Shown one piece after another: positions 41,954-54,589 of a DNA stretch of 64,000 bases. A program made the position numbers and the translations under genes. Origin of the DNA: Microglena sp. YARC (Eukaryota; Chlorophyta; Chlorophyceae; Chlamydomonadales; Chlamydomonadaceae); the NCBI GenBank assembly GCA_022414725.1, contig CM039464.1, forward strand, positions 61,274,614 to 61,338,613. Reading direction: 5' to 3'. The stretch's first letter is position 1. Each line of letters starts with the position of its first letter. The notes below the pieces were generated by a model. That model made no database searches. It had not been told where the DNA came from and worked only from the letters and a program-made list of their open reading frames with translations.

Positions 41954-43090
41954 TCAAGAAAACTCAATGCACGTGTTTCTTGATGACAAGTACCGCACTG
42001 TGCGGTCGCTGGAGCGCACAATGATCGTGATACCACAGAGAAGCCCCGCATCCACGGTGAACGCATCTATACCCCCGCTCTGTACTAGCATCAGAACATC
42101 CTCCATCGCGAAGAAGGGTGCAGGCGCGGACAGACCGTAGTACACGCCGGTGCTGGACTCAAACACCACCAAGCACGGAGAGGAACGGAAGACAGACGAG
42201 AGACGCGGGCAGAGCAAGAGGGACACGAACACGGAGTCCAACACAGGCGCCTTCACTATCACACGCAAATCGGAAGAATCCAATGAAGGATCAGGAACAG
42301 GAGGAGGAGACATATCAACGGGATCAGGATGAGGAGGTTTAGGTGGCGGAGACATATCAATAGGAGTAGGAACAGGAGGTTTAGGCAGCGGAGACATATC
42401 AACGGGAGAAGAAGGAGGAGGTTTAGGTGGCGGAGACATATCAACGGGAGAAGGATGAGGAGGTTTAGGCGGTGGAGACATATCAACCGGAGCAGGAGGA
42501 GGAGGTTTAGGCTGCGAAGACATATCAACGGGAGAAGGAGGAGGAGGTTTAGGTGGCGGAGACATATCAACGGGAGAAGGATGAGGAGGTTTAGGTGGCG
42601 GAGACATATCAACCGGAGCAGGAGGAGGAGGTTTAGGCTGCGAAGACATATCAACGGGAGAAGGAGGAGGAGGAGGTTTAGGCGGCGAATACAATGTCGT
42701 ATCAGAAACTGGCGACAAAACGAACTCGCATGTTGGGCAACACGCGTGTGTGAAAGGTTCATATATGGAGTACGTGCATACTGAGTTGTTGCCGCATAAC
42801 TTAAATGGAGTATTGCAAGGGGGGGTCAAGTGTATGCAGAAAACGCTACCCAATATACTGTCGTAGTTAGACTGGATGTTTGTCAAGACGATCTCAGCGA
42901 AACCAGTGTAGTTGCGAAAGTAAATTCCGCCACCCTTGCGGACACCGTTGATAGACACAAGACCCACGCTCCCAGAACAAACGTCAACCGTCTTTATGGC
43001 AACCTTCTGGAATGTCCGACGAAGGGCAGTGCAACAGTCGACACCTGTATCAGGGAGAGATGCGGAATGCGGGAGTACAGTGAAACACAT
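41954..43090 (-). CDS. Pherophorin-like extracellular-matrix protein with Pro-rich rod (378 aa)
   Basis: The ATG at 43090 begins MCFTVLPHSASLPD. Residues ~18-125 carry the Cys pattern and motifs of a pherophorin domain: CCTALRRTF, VDVCSG, VSINGV, IVLTNI, FCIHL..PC, KLCGNNSVC, then HACCPTC. A rod of about ten 14-residue units PVDMSPPPKPPHPS follows. The C-terminal ~110 residues (VIVKAPVLDSVFVSLLLCPR ... SSRNTCIEFS) are of uncertain fold. Pherophorins are extracellular matrix glycoproteins of volvocine green algae, built as globular domains around a hydroxyproline-rich rod. There is no clear signal peptide at this ATG, so the real N-terminus may lie upstream or in another exon. It is convergent with the gene at 41557. 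Either a host gene next to viral DNA or a gene captured by the virus. The rod repeats are near-identical at DNA level (42-bp period). Confidence 0.6.
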   Translation of the reverse strand: MCFTVLPHSASLPDTGVDCCTALRRTFQKVAIKTVDVCSGSVGLVSINGVRKGGGIYFRNYTGFAEIVLTNIQSNYDSILGSVFCIHLTPPCNTPFKLCGNNSVCTYSIYEPFTHACCPTCEFVLSPVSDTTLYSPPKPPPPPSPVDMSSQPKPPPPAPVDMSPPPKPPHPSPVDMSPPPKPPPPSPVDMSSQPKPPPPAPVDMSPPPKPPHPSPVDMSPPPKPPPSSPVDMSPLPKPPVPTPIDMSPPPKPPHPDPVDMSPPPVPDPSLDSSDLRVIVKAPVLDSVFVSLLLCPRLSSVFRSSPCLVVFESSTGVYYGLSAPAPFFAMEDVLMLVQSGGIDAFTVDAGLLCGITIIVRSSDRTVRYLSSRNTCIEFS

Positions 43091-43215
43091 TAAATTATTC
43101 GGAAAAAAGCAGGGCGCAAGACGTATGGACTACTGCTCGGTGAGCTGCAACACTCGGCGGTTTGCAAACTTCCTGCAGGGAACCTCGTGTACGCGCACGC
43201 AGGAGATAAAGCAGA

Positions 43216-43325
43216 TTACATTACATTACATTACATTACATTACATTACATTACATTACATTACATTACATTACATTACATTACATTACATTACATTACA
43301 TTACATTACATTACATTACATTACA
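43216..43325 (+). repeat. (TTACA)22 microsatellite
   Basis: 110 bp of exact TTACA repeats with no interruption, following the divergent end of the pherophorin-like gene. An uninterrupted tract implies recent expansion. Confidence 0.98.
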
Positions 43326-43589
43326 TGTTAAAGTCTACTTTGACACCGCACGAGGGTGTATGAGACTCTGTGCTTTAAACAAAAAAAGAAAAAAAGCACG
43401 CCACAAAGCAAAAAACCCCATTACATCAGGGTGTGTCGAGGGACAAACAAACCAAACTCCAACCACCCGTTTTGGTGGCGTAGGTATTAAACCCCTTAGA
43501 GCAGGACCCAGATCTCAACCACTTACAGTGGCGAGGTAAGAAGCTAACAAATGAGAAGTCTCAAGAAGAAAAAAAAAGGGATAATAAAT
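43326..43589. other. Intergenic, A-rich
   Basis: No gene seen. Contains A-rich tracts (AAACAAAAAAAGAAAAAAAG). Confidence 0.4.
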
Positions 43590-44090
43590 TACGGTGCCAC
43601 TAAGCAGTCCAGGGCTTCCTGTCTTGCTCTTCTACAAGTAGTAGAAGATAGTCGGCTAGGTTTTGCTCAAAAGACTTAGTGCCATTTCCATTCATAAAGC
43701 AGTTCTGAATGTGGAATCGCAGAATTCCACATTCCATACGGTTAAAGTCGGTATCCTCATGGACATGCCTATAAATATCTGTAAACAGATTCTGGTAGCG
43801 AGGCGAATTTCATTATAAAAAGGCACTCAAACATATGCCATTTCATCCTCGTTTTTTGGAACCCACACATTTGACAGTGTCTCATTGAGCGAGGGATGTG
43901 TGCTCTATCCACCACCCTCATTCTTTCTGTGTTCAGCCAATGGGAACCCATTCTAAACTGTGCTATAGAACGAATCTGATCCTGCTTATGTAAGGCGGAT
44001 GTAAAGGGAATCAAGCCATTCTCATCATTGCTGTTGGCTGCGAACCATTTTTGGTATCGGAGGCGTTTAAAGCCAACCCTTCTCCCAAGA
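43590..44090 (-). pseudogene. C-terminal fragment of a non-LTR-retrotransposon-type RT
   Basis: The minus frame 44014-43769 reads SIAQFRMGSHWLNTERMRVV, then IPRSMRHCQMCG and WHMFECLFIMKF. This R-F-R-x-G-x-H-x-L ... CxxCG ... H-x-FEC pattern is typical of the C-terminal tail after the RT domain in LINE-like elements of plants and algae. Just downstream another frame continues with MNGNGTKSFEQNLADYLLLL, so at least one shift has occurred. No RT catalytic part remains. It is retroelement debris. Confidence 0.5.
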
Positions 44091-44200
44091 TAATAGGGAC
44101 GCCAAAGCGAAGCAAACTATTGCAAGTGATCTTGACATCAATCAATAAGAAGAAGGCTTACTTACTTACATAACTATACATACATTTTAAAAGTGGACAC

Positions 44201-44401
44201 AATGGGCGTTTCCTGCCTCCCGGCGGATGTTTTGGAATTTCTACTCAGATTAGAGACTCCGGAACGACTCGCTAGCCTAGATATACTCAGGTGGGAAGGG
44301 GAGAGATGGGGGGGCAAAAAAAAAAACAGAGGAATCACAATTCCGCTCCATACCATGTTTCGCAACCATTCAAAATCCGCCGGGAGGCTGGAACGCCCAT
44401 T
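44201..44401. mobile_element. MITE, second copy, diverged TIRs
   Basis: Starts AATGGGCGTTTCCTGCC and ends GGCTGGAACGCCCATT. The body shares CGGAACGACTCGCTAGC and AGGAATCACAATTCCGCTCC with the copy at 38083-38249 and has an extra G/A-rich insert. A third TIR end (CCGCCGGGAGTAAGG ... GCGCCCATT) lies at 44546-44581, so a second, overlapping or longer element may be present. No clean target duplication. Confidence 0.75.
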
Positions 44402-44800
44402 CTGTGTTAAAAACTTATTTGGTGTGAATCGAAAACGACGTGAATTTGTAAACAACCTATTTCTCCTTACAGTCAAGAATTCAATGCTATTGAGCTGTGC
44501 TTCGCTAAGGTGAAGAAGGACTTTCTTCGTTTGAACTACAGAAATTTTAAAAAATCCGCCGGGAGTAAGGAAGCGCCCATTCCATCTATGTAGTGAGCTC
44601 TTGGACACGTTGTTTACATTACAAACCTCCTCATACTCCTCAAAAAAAATATTGTAGAGTGAACCACAAAAAAATATTTGTAGTGAACCACAAAAAAAGA
44701 AATAGCAGGTTTACATTCTAATTCTAAATAAAGTCGTGACTCAAAAACGGTTAAAGTGGTTCACATATATGCCATTAAAGTAAAGGTCAGGTGGCGTGGG
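44402..44800. other. Intergenic between MITE and tandem duplication
   Basis: No gene. Includes the extra MITE end at 44546-44581 and a short direct duplication of AACCACAAAAAAATATT-type sequence around 44655-44695. Confidence 0.4.
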
Positions 44801-44898
44801 TTAAAGGTTGCAAGGGCCACATGGAGTGGCACATGGCACATTAGGTTAAAGGTTGCAAGGGCCACATGGAGTGGCACATGGCACATTAGGTTAAAGGT
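44801..44898 (+). repeat. 45-bp tandem duplication
   Basis: TTAAAGGTTGCAAGGGCCAC then ATGGAGTGGCACATGGCACA, repeated at 44801 and 44846 with a partial third start at 44891. Confidence 0.9.
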
Positions 44899-45942
44899 AA
44901 TAAATACTGTTCTTTAACCTCGCAGGTGTGCCAACATGACTAATACGGAGAGTATTGACTACACGTGGCAAAATACTGACCGGCTAAGTGCTGACAACGT
45001 CCCGGCAACTGTACACGATAAAGTGCGTCCTGTCTGAGTATGAACGGTCAAATAATGTTACAGTATATTGAATCCAATTCCAATTCTCAAGTGTACAACT
45101 TGGACCGACGGTCGATTGTTGTACGACGATTGTACACATTGCTGGTGTACAAAAGTGTACAAACGGAATAAACCTACAAATCGGCCCATTTGCAACCTGG
45201 TCATAGAGTTCTTAAAGGCCGTTCATTAAAAATAGAGTAGATCATTCGCATCTCTTGCTGCCGTTCTTCGTACATAAAGTGCGTTAAAGGATGCTTTCGG
45301 ATTTGAGATCTCAAAAGAGTGTGATTCGCGTTGTGAGAAAAAGGCTTGGGCCTCACAATAGAAAAAAAGCAAAGTTCTTCTCCAGGCCTGATAACTTATA
45401 TGAGAAAACCACGCTCTCATTCATAGCCAAAGGGAACGGTATAAAGAGAGGAAGGGTAGGAACGGGCACCCTTTCCCTCCTTTCACTTTAGATAGAGCAT
45501 CGAAAACAAAACTAACCAACTCTAGCAAACATGACAATCTCCTTTAAGGTTTATGTTTCACGATCCTCGCGAGAAGGATTTGATAGTCTTTAGCTAATCT
45601 TATCAGAGAATCTCAGCAGCTATCAGGGTATAGCCTCCTGCCTAATCAGAGATATCAGCGATATCAGAGATATCAGTATATCAGTATATCGGAGATGGAT
45701 CAGATATATCGGCATATCAGACTAGTCTGTAGCTAATCTATCAGATATATCAGAGATCTCAGAGATCTACATCATCATCAGTATGATGCAAGGGGGCGAA
45801 AAAACGGATCATTGATGTAAGGCAGGTTTCTTTGATGGACTGACTATGTGTAGAACCATCAACTCATACTGTTACGGCTGAAACTCTCGTGCTCCTCCAA
45901 GTCCAGCAAATCGTTGAAAATCATCTGTAAGGATCATATGTG
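44899..45942. other. No gene recognised; TATCAGA-rich stretch
   Basis: Only ORFs of about 65 codons. From about 45640 to 45770 there is a low-complexity stretch of ATATCAGAGATATCAG-type repeats. Several GTGTAC motifs occur at 45090-45165. Confidence 0.5.
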
Positions 45943-46430
45943 TCAAATTTCTCTCCAATTCCTCTTGCAAATCTCTTGAACATTAGTCACAGCATCCCGA
46001 AACATGTAGTGGGTTTCTGCTGAGACAACATGCGTCTTCGTCATCACATAAATGGCGGTGCGCTCCAGCACCTTTGGCCCGATACCCCGAAAAGACGTCG
46101 TCAACGGTCGAAGCATAGTGTCTGTTGTTAGCAGGGTGTGGGCCACGGCGGTTACGGCATAAGAACAAAGCAGACACCATGGCTCTTCGTCATCACACGA
46201 ATGACCCGTTCGATAGCACCTTGGCCGATACTCGAGACCGACGCCACAAGGTCGATCACATAGTCATGTTTGCCAGCAGGACGGGGAGCCGCCGGTTCAC
46301 CGGCTGCAGAGACACACATAGGCTTCTCCCGTCCACTCACAGCAATCGGCGTTCGCTCAGCACCATTGGCCGATTACTCGGAAAGACGCAAAGGTCGACT
46401 CGAGCACATTGTCTGTTGGCTGCCCAGGGG
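45943..46430 (-). pseudogene. Unrecognised coding remnant with internal ~110-bp repeats
   Basis: Two minus frames read like protein: YVIDLVASVSSIGQGAIERV continuing IRVMTKSHGV (46340-46152), and TMLRPLTTSFRGIGPKVLER continuing TAIYVMTKTHVV to a stop at 45943. They share an IG-x-ER-x-VMTK-x-H-V motif, and a third weaker copy lies near 46340-46420. So a protein with tandem repeats seems to have been broken by indels. I do not recognise the family. It may equally be repeat DNA that happens to be open. Confidence 0.3.
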
Positions 46431-47499
46431 ACGCTGGGGCGGCTGAGGGGCCAGGGGCCGGCGGCTGCGGCCTCAGGGGCGGGGCAGGGGCAGCGCGCAG
46501 GGGCAAGGGGCCCTAGCGCGTTAACCTGCAGCATCACTTACGTAGAGTGAGTTCCAACGAACTTGTGCCTCTTCGACGACATAGCATTTGCGCTCCGGAT
46601 TCTACGAAGAGATTGACAGGAACCACCCTTTCTCCTCTCCGCCAATTCTCAATCAATACATTGCGCAATCTCACTAGCGACATGTTGTATGTTGTCCATT
46701 GGAGATCAAGCCCCTGCTTTCCAGCTCCTCGTGAGCGAGAACAGCCTTCTTGTACAGTTAAACGTATGGCTGTTTGTACTTGACATGGCACCACGTCGTC
46801 CATCTCGTCGATTGTCTCCCGGTGTGTCACCTGAAATGAGCCGCCCAGTATTGTACTGCGCACATGCGATTCCCCTGCTGACTTCGTCCACAATTAGGCC
46901 AACTCCAATAGAATCATCTAAGAGAGAACACCCGAAATATTCTCGAGACGACCTCCAATCACCCCAGACCATACGTCGTCAATCACATGGCGAAGCAAGA
47001 TACACAAGTGTAGGCGTCCATGGTACATACCATAAGCCGCCTCCAGCAGTATGCACGCCGCCTTGCAAGTGCAAAAGTCGTCCTTCAACATATCGCGCCA
47101 TACCACTATGAACCAGCATGCAATCGCCCACAAACGCTTGGTCTCACCTACACGACACCAGCCCAGCCAAGAATTCCTTCTCCACATTCCATGATAAGGT
47201 CTTCCCATTTTCAAGCTCGCCAAACGCCTCCGCATTATCACGAGGGTTGCGTGCACGCGTAGCGAGTGCTCCGGCAGTAATATACGAAGAAGGTCAGCAG
47301 CCGCCGTTCATATCTCAGCTTCTGTGAGCCATGTTTTAACTATGTTACGTATCCACGACGCCGGGACTTGGACCTAGTTCCGGCGCACAGGGATCCATGA
47401 CCGACTGGGCTGTCGCGATGGGAAAATGATGACGGTAAATTTATACTAACAATGATATCGGCGAAATTCTGTGAATCGTGACTGCGTATACAACCAATG
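46431..47499. other. No gene recognised
   Basis: GC-rich to 46530, then mixed sequence. Minus-strand ORFs of 80-120 codons (46534-46893, 46918-47256) have no motif I can name and no shared frame. Confidence 0.4.
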
Positions 47500-47665
47500 C
47501 CCGGTTTTGTGTTATGGACCCGCGCATACAAACCAATTGCGATCTCTCTGTATCGCGGAACGGCAATACAAACCAAATGCGCGCTTTATGTGTATGCGGA
47601 CCGGCAATACAACCCATTGCGCGTCTCCTGTGTATGGGACGGCAATACAAACCAATGCATTTTGT
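47500..47665 (+). repeat. ~57-bp degenerate tandem repeat
   Basis: GGCAATACAAACCAATGCG, with GTGTATGCGGACC or similar between, in about 3.5 copies. Overlapping ORFs in several frames here follow from the repeat. Confidence 0.8.
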
Positions 47666-50600
47666 GTCCATGCACGTGAGGGATGCGTGCAGGTTGCGGT
47701 GGCTGTTATTGATTTCCACCAACCACTTTGTAAAGCAACAGCGCCACAACCATCCAGCCTTCAGGGAAAGCCACTGATGAACCTCTCCACCCACCTATCC
47801 AGGTCGCCTTCCACAGCATCCGACGGTGATTTACAATAGGACGTACCCGTTAGAAGCCCGCAGTTTCGCTCTCGTGGAATAACTCGCGCGTTGCGAAAAC
47901 CGCTTTTCACACGCCTCCATGCGCAGTTCCACTACGTGGCGTGAAGTGACTGGCCCGCGAGACGCAATAAAACAACGTTGGCCAGATGCTTACCTCTTCT
48001 CTATATATCGCTTCAAACCAGAGGGTAGTACAGACGCGTGTAGAACTCAGCCTCTCGCGCGATCCAGTACTGCCAAAGCGAGAGCCCGACAGACAAAGAG
48101 GATATTGGCACTCAGATGAGTAACCTGCCCTTTAGTTATATTACTAGTACTAACTACCAAACACCAGACGCCATCTTCGGTTCAGCAAAACAGGGGCACA
48201 TTGCAAAACGAGCCGCCTGAGGGGCCCACACGATCGCACCTTTCCCACTGAAGCCGTCAGAGACGGACATCAGCACGGAAGGACTCTGCGTGTCAGTCCG
48301 GAACGCGTCACCGACTGCGAAGGCACTCTCCAGCCATTCCAATTTGGCAAATGGAACCTAGGACACATGGATGAGAATCGCAAGAGGACAGACGTGCGTC
48401 TGCCTCACAGCTAATGCGAACAACAGCACCATACCAGCCGTCTCTGTCACGCAAGCAGCGAGTACCGCAAATACGACGGACCGGACCACGTGACGGGCAC
48501 CCATGTCAGCTGCCCGACCTAGGCAATACCATATACGCCCACACTAAAACGCGAGTCTCGAAAGCTTCTGGCAAATCGCAATCAAACCAACCACTATCTA
48601 ACACGCCGGACGAGTTAATTTATCAAGAAAGACGGCCCACTGTCCGCAACAAGTATATCGTCCAAAACCGGAATTACTCCCACACACAGTGCAGAACGCG
48701 TAGCCAAGCAAACGAGCCGCGCCTTGCGCCGACCCATAACCGAACGTCACTGGCAAGAACATGATGCTAGGAATGAATGAGAGTCGGGCCATAGAGCAAG
48801 CTACCCGACCCACGAGAGAAGACGCAATCACATCCAACGGGCGTACCGATAGATAAGATAGACATCTCATTGATGGAATCCCGAGAGAGCTGATGACGGA
48901 CAACACACCGCAACAGCAGAAAGGAATCGACTCCGCCGAAAACAAACAACAAAGACGCGCCAAACCCTTTCAAAGCCAAACAGCACTGCCCCCACATCGA
49001 TACCACTGAAACAGATTCCGCCGTAACACACAAGCATGCTGTATACAATAATCAAAGTGTGCGCACGCAGGTGGTATTTTCACACAATGTCACAATTTAT
49101 CACGATTGAAACCGGCCAAAAAACTGTTCAGGGAAGTCTTGTTTAAAGTTTAACATGAACAAGGCGATCGTAGACCTCGTACAGTATCTCATCCTGCTAC
49201 CGAACCTTCGCTCGAGTGTGTGAGTCACGCAGACAATTTCCAAATACAATTCCACGAAAAGTTACTCGTGCGCAGATTGTAGGACATCACGGAGGAAGAC
49301 CTGGCCATCTTCGACACCAAAGAAGGGGATCACCACGCCACATGAACCCTTGAACCATGCACCATCATTATTCTTCACCTTCACTATCTGTCAATGCGAC
49401 CAAAAACCTTTATGCCACGAGTTCGATTATTCTTTACAATTTGGTGTAATCATCAAATCAACAATGAGTTCACCATCACATGATAACATTCAAAAAATCC
49501 GCCCATTTTCTTAAATTATTTACCGTTAAATACAGTAACGACGATGAAGGACTTGCGATTGCGATTGACTTTTTTACACGATCGCGGAGGCCGTTTAGCT
49601 TCTTCGCGGATGAAGGGATTTTTACGTGGCCCCAATCGCGCGGTTCTCTGTGAATTCTTGCGGTGCATCTTGGCTTGCGTTTGCAGGTGTACAGCGTTGC
49701 TAACCTCTAGCTGCAGCCCAAATACTTATCTGCTCTGCGCCCGCAAACATCACCATCCGGTCAGGATGGCGCCGCATTGCTTCGGCGAGGGACGTGTACG
49801 CGTGTACAACCTCACGTAACAAGCGACGATACCCCGTGTACACGGTGCGGGATGGTGGACCAGTGGACACCACATGGGGACGAGCCTTAGTTTTCCGCCA
49901 CACTATCTACATTTTTCAAACGCGTTCCGCTGTGAAAGCGAGGCCGATGGTTTGTGGACACCCTCCAAGCAGGACTCTGTAGCCACATAGCCACACTGAG
50001 TTGATGCGAGACGGTTTGCTGCCAAGCTGACATCGAAGTGTTACACGATAAAAAAAAGTATTGAGAACAATGTAAGACCCCAAACATGTCAGCAACACGT
50101 CATCTCGAAAACAAGAGAATTGCTGCGGCGTGGAAAGGTTCTGCAGAAAAACAACAATCTTAAAATGCACGATTACTGCTCGCATTCCACTACCAATTTA
50201 CAAACCTAGTATGATCGCAATACCTGCAATCCTCCTTAACAACCATAAAGCCGGAGCAGGGAAGCTCTGGCACTTTCTCTATAATGACGTCGCACTATCT
50301 TACGTAATGGGAACACTTTCCACTTAACCGCTAGGAGCCATGCTTTCTCAAATCCATAGTTTACATGCAACATTCCAGAACTACAACAGTTTACACGATT
50401 TTACAGCCGGCACGAGTTTCTAAAACTACGCGTCAATAACATTCCCTTCATCTAGTGTATCACAGCGAGCGAGCGAGAGCAGAACGTTTCTCTTCACTAG
50501 TCGAATTCAGCAACACATTAAAATACAAATTCTTGACAACTGCGCATCGAACAAATTCACCTCATTTGCCCCCTATGCGTTGTCGCGTTTGCAAAGAAAA

Positions 50601-52289
50601 AGATGCGGCGACCAGAGTTCTTACTCAAAAAAGGTGATGCTTAACGATGATTTCATACGCTTTGCTCGAAACATAGAGAAGAATAGAACAAACCCCCCAA
50701 TGTAGACAATTTCTATCAAAGAAGCATCCTATCATCCCATACTGAAATGCCACCACTGCTTGATGGACAAGCCCGTGCGCCTAGCTGAATCAGATACGAG
50801 TTGAAGCAATGTCAGACTCGGTGTACGCAACTCCTCTGTAGAGACTCGCCAAAGAAACATTTGCACGTTGTCCAACGCTCTGTCACAAGTTTACAACATC
50901 CTTCAAAACAACTTCTTCAAACTGGTCAGGAGACACGGCAATTTTTGCTCGCAATGGAAATTCATATTGCAAGCCTCGGACCGGGCACGGCTCCAGCTCA
51001 TACTGGAAATGACCATGCTTCATTCTTGAGCCTCCGTTATAAGGTCGTCTCCAGCTCAGACTTGGGAATTCCCACACGCTCTTGAGCTCCAGAAGTGAGT
51101 GAGCGAGTATCAATCTCAGAACATCAAACCTGAAAGCTCTCGACTTCGTGTCCGCAAAGCTCAGACATCACTTCTGAGAAGCTCGGACGTCGTGTCCGCA
51201 AATCTCAGACATCACTCCTGAAAGCTCGGGACACATTCGTGTCGCAGCTCGGACTTCTTCCGCAGCTCGGACATTAGTCGTTCGCAAAGCTCGGACCTCG
51301 TGATCCACAAGCTTTGCCAACTCGTTCCTCCACGAAGAACCAAATCCGTCTCCGCGCATGACAACCTAAATATACGAGTTCTCCCTCGACTCCGACCACA
51401 AGCGTACGCTCAAGCCCTTAACATTCGCAATCCACCAAGCTCCGCACAAGCCACCAACACAGTACGAGCGGTTCGCGATTCCCCCAAACCCACACGCGCC
51501 ACATCGCATATGCAAAACGACTCGCGACCGACACTCCGCACGCTCCTATCATCCCACCAACTCAGCCTCAGCAGCGAAGAGCCCCCTCACGGAAACCAGC
51601 CAACTCGTAACTTCAAGAAGCCCTAATCTTGCTGAGACCGGCGCGACCGCTGCTTGACCCGACAATCTTGGATTTGTGCCGAAGGATGGTTTCATCTCCA
51701 AACCGAATCTCCTCTTCACCTGACGAAGAGCGACAAGCTCACTTCCTGCACCTTGCCAACGGTGTCCGCAATTTTACGACGGTCAGCCTGTATGTCATCG
51801 GAGTTGCGTCGAGCTTCTGCCTTCGCACGACCCTTCTCATTTCAACAAGCTGCGTGCAAAGGTGATTCATTCACTCTCGTAGAAACTCAATGCTCAGCCG
51901 TGCCTTTTCAATGGCGGCCGGCCGTTATCATTGCTCCCTCCCCTTGAGCCTCAATCCCAAAAATCCTTCATGTGACGAATCGGACCCCGAACGAAATACA
52001 TCCGCCTACTAGGACATAAGACCACACGCCATGCCTTCCTCCTCCTTACGCTGTTCTGTTAAAATATAACGTTAAGCACATTGAATACAAATCTCCTCAC
52101 ATCGGAGCTTCAGCAGGGCACGGCATGTGCCAGTCCAACATCGCAAAGAATTGTCAGACACAAGAAGAAGCCATCCTTCGTTCGAGTCATAAATGGGCCT
52201 AAATGATAGTGCGGATATCTCCAATCTCTCCACCAAACATGCGTGCGGCCATACAACATTTATACTCTGATTCCAAAAAAGACGCGTGC
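47666..52289. other. Gene-poor stretch before the gap
   Basis: No coding region can be supported in 4.6 kb. A degenerate repeat of about 46 bp (CAAAGCTCAGACATCAC, GAGAAGCTCGGACGTCGTG) lies at about 51120-51300. The ORF at 51300-51626 (108 codons) starts right after that repeat and has no recognisable motif. Confidence 0.5.
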
Positions 52290-53289
52290 NNNNNNNNNNN
52301 NNNNNNNNNNNNNNNNNNNNNNNNNNNNNNNNNNNNNNNNNNNNNNNNNNNNNNNNNNNNNNNNNNNNNNNNNNNNNNNNNNNNNNNNNNNNNNNNNNNN
52401 NNNNNNNNNNNNNNNNNNNNNNNNNNNNNNNNNNNNNNNNNNNNNNNNNNNNNNNNNNNNNNNNNNNNNNNNNNNNNNNNNNNNNNNNNNNNNNNNNNNN
52501 NNNNNNNNNNNNNNNNNNNNNNNNNNNNNNNNNNNNNNNNNNNNNNNNNNNNNNNNNNNNNNNNNNNNNNNNNNNNNNNNNNNNNNNNNNNNNNNNNNNN
52601 NNNNNNNNNNNNNNNNNNNNNNNNNNNNNNNNNNNNNNNNNNNNNNNNNNNNNNNNNNNNNNNNNNNNNNNNNNNNNNNNNNNNNNNNNNNNNNNNNNNN
52701 NNNNNNNNNNNNNNNNNNNNNNNNNNNNNNNNNNNNNNNNNNNNNNNNNNNNNNNNNNNNNNNNNNNNNNNNNNNNNNNNNNNNNNNNNNNNNNNNNNNN
52801 NNNNNNNNNNNNNNNNNNNNNNNNNNNNNNNNNNNNNNNNNNNNNNNNNNNNNNNNNNNNNNNNNNNNNNNNNNNNNNNNNNNNNNNNNNNNNNNNNNNN
52901 NNNNNNNNNNNNNNNNNNNNNNNNNNNNNNNNNNNNNNNNNNNNNNNNNNNNNNNNNNNNNNNNNNNNNNNNNNNNNNNNNNNNNNNNNNNNNNNNNNNN
53001 NNNNNNNNNNNNNNNNNNNNNNNNNNNNNNNNNNNNNNNNNNNNNNNNNNNNNNNNNNNNNNNNNNNNNNNNNNNNNNNNNNNNNNNNNNNNNNNNNNNN
53101 NNNNNNNNNNNNNNNNNNNNNNNNNNNNNNNNNNNNNNNNNNNNNNNNNNNNNNNNNNNNNNNNNNNNNNNNNNNNNNNNNNNNNNNNNNNNNNNNNNNN
53201 NNNNNNNNNNNNNNNNNNNNNNNNNNNNNNNNNNNNNNNNNNNNNNNNNNNNNNNNNNNNNNNNNNNNNNNNNNNNNNNNNNNNNNNNN
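52290..53289. other. Assembly gap, exactly 1000 N
   Basis: A round-number run of N is a scaffold placeholder. True distance, and even true adjacency and orientation of the two sides, are unproven. Any ORF spanning it is artificial. Confidence 0.99.
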
Positions 53290-54589
53290 CCGGTGCCCAG
53301 GATGCCGCCACTGGCAGAGAACAAGAAGCGCTCCGCAAAAAGCTCCGCCACGAAACACGAATTTGCGTAAGTTTTACCCTATAGTGCATCCCGGTGTCTC
53401 ACATGCAGAAGGCAGGGGCACAAGCCAAAAAGCTCCACCTCTCTCTGTTTGACTGATGACGGCGAAACAAAAGAACCGTTCGCATCTCGTTGTCGCCCCC
53501 AACCAGATGCAAGGCGGATCGTTGAACACACGCATGTGGTGCGAATTTGGCGTCCTCAATTCCCAGAGTAACAACAACATTCACCGTTATCCTTGATGCA
53601 TGCCGATCGCTTTCACAAATGCATTCAGTGTTTTGCGAGTTCAAGACAGCTTCATCGGTTGCAAAGATGAACATGCACCGTCGAAATTGGTAGTTGTTCT
53701 TGCATCCCTCTCAGTGGGTGAGGCCCTCGGAAGGCCGCCGCACCGCAAAACAACATAAAGACAAACACTGTGTTCCTCTGTGACCTGCATTGTCGCATGT
53801 GACACCTCCTCCAGTGACACCTTCGCCCCGTTGTCAGACGAGTTGGCCGGAGGATCCATGACCACACAGACGATCACGCAGCACGAGTCATAGTGTGATG
53901 TGTCACGTGATTCATCAGAGATCCATCAGCTTCGCCTTATTCAAGTGCCCCCAGGCGCATCGACATGAAAGTCGAAGCGGGCGCAACAACTAACCACGTG
54001 TTGTTGGTTGACCCGGTATGTCCAACCCCATCCACATTCTTAGCCCAACATTGGTTCCTGCTTCACGGTGTGCACCCATTAAATCCCTCCTGAAGTGAAT
54101 TCAGTAGGAACAAAGTATAATCCACATACAACAGAAGTGCCTGTTGCGGGATGCTGAAGAGGGCGAGTAGGTTGGCATCTCATGTTCATGGTGACAAAAA
54201 ATTTGATGATGATCTAGGCTCTCATCATCTCATCATACCTGCGGGGACGCCAACGCATGTTCGTCAATATTTTGACCCTGAGTACAGCTAAACACACGAC
54301 TTTCCCCCCTTATTATTACATTCACCTGAGTTACACAGAACTCCTTTGATGATGGCCACTGAGAGAAAACATGACCATGCCAGGCATGCAGCAACGACTC
54401 CCGCAGTCCAGGTCGATCCGGTTCCATGGCATGCTTGCATGAAAGCACGCAGGAAAAGGTACGATGACTCTCTTACCCCACCCCCTGTCTACTTTAAGCT
54501 AATTGAATCGCCTGGATTGCTTATTGAAGATCCTGAAAATTCTGGCCGTTTGGCGGTGGTCCTCCAGCATACCAAGTCGGCAGTGTTCC
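53290..54589. other. No gene recognised
   Basis: ORFs up to about 90 codons on the minus strand (53399-53674, 53641-53877) overlap in different frames and show no family motif. Confidence 0.4.

Noticed and set aside
42259..42784. Antisense ORFs rich in LLLLLPLICL or RRFRWRRHIN
   Set aside because: Shadows of the proline-rich repeat of the pherophorin-like gene on the other strand and frames.
43216..43325. TTACA repeat as a telomere
   Set aside because: Internal, flanked by genes on both sides, and not a known telomere unit of green algae (TTTAGGG or TTTTAGGG types).
44193..44513. 106-codon ORF with LPADVLEFLLRL, F-box-like
   Set aside because: It lies almost wholly inside the second MITE copy; the resemblance is fortuitous.
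52072..53452. Long ORFs of about 400 codons across the gap
   Set aside because: They consist almost entirely of N.
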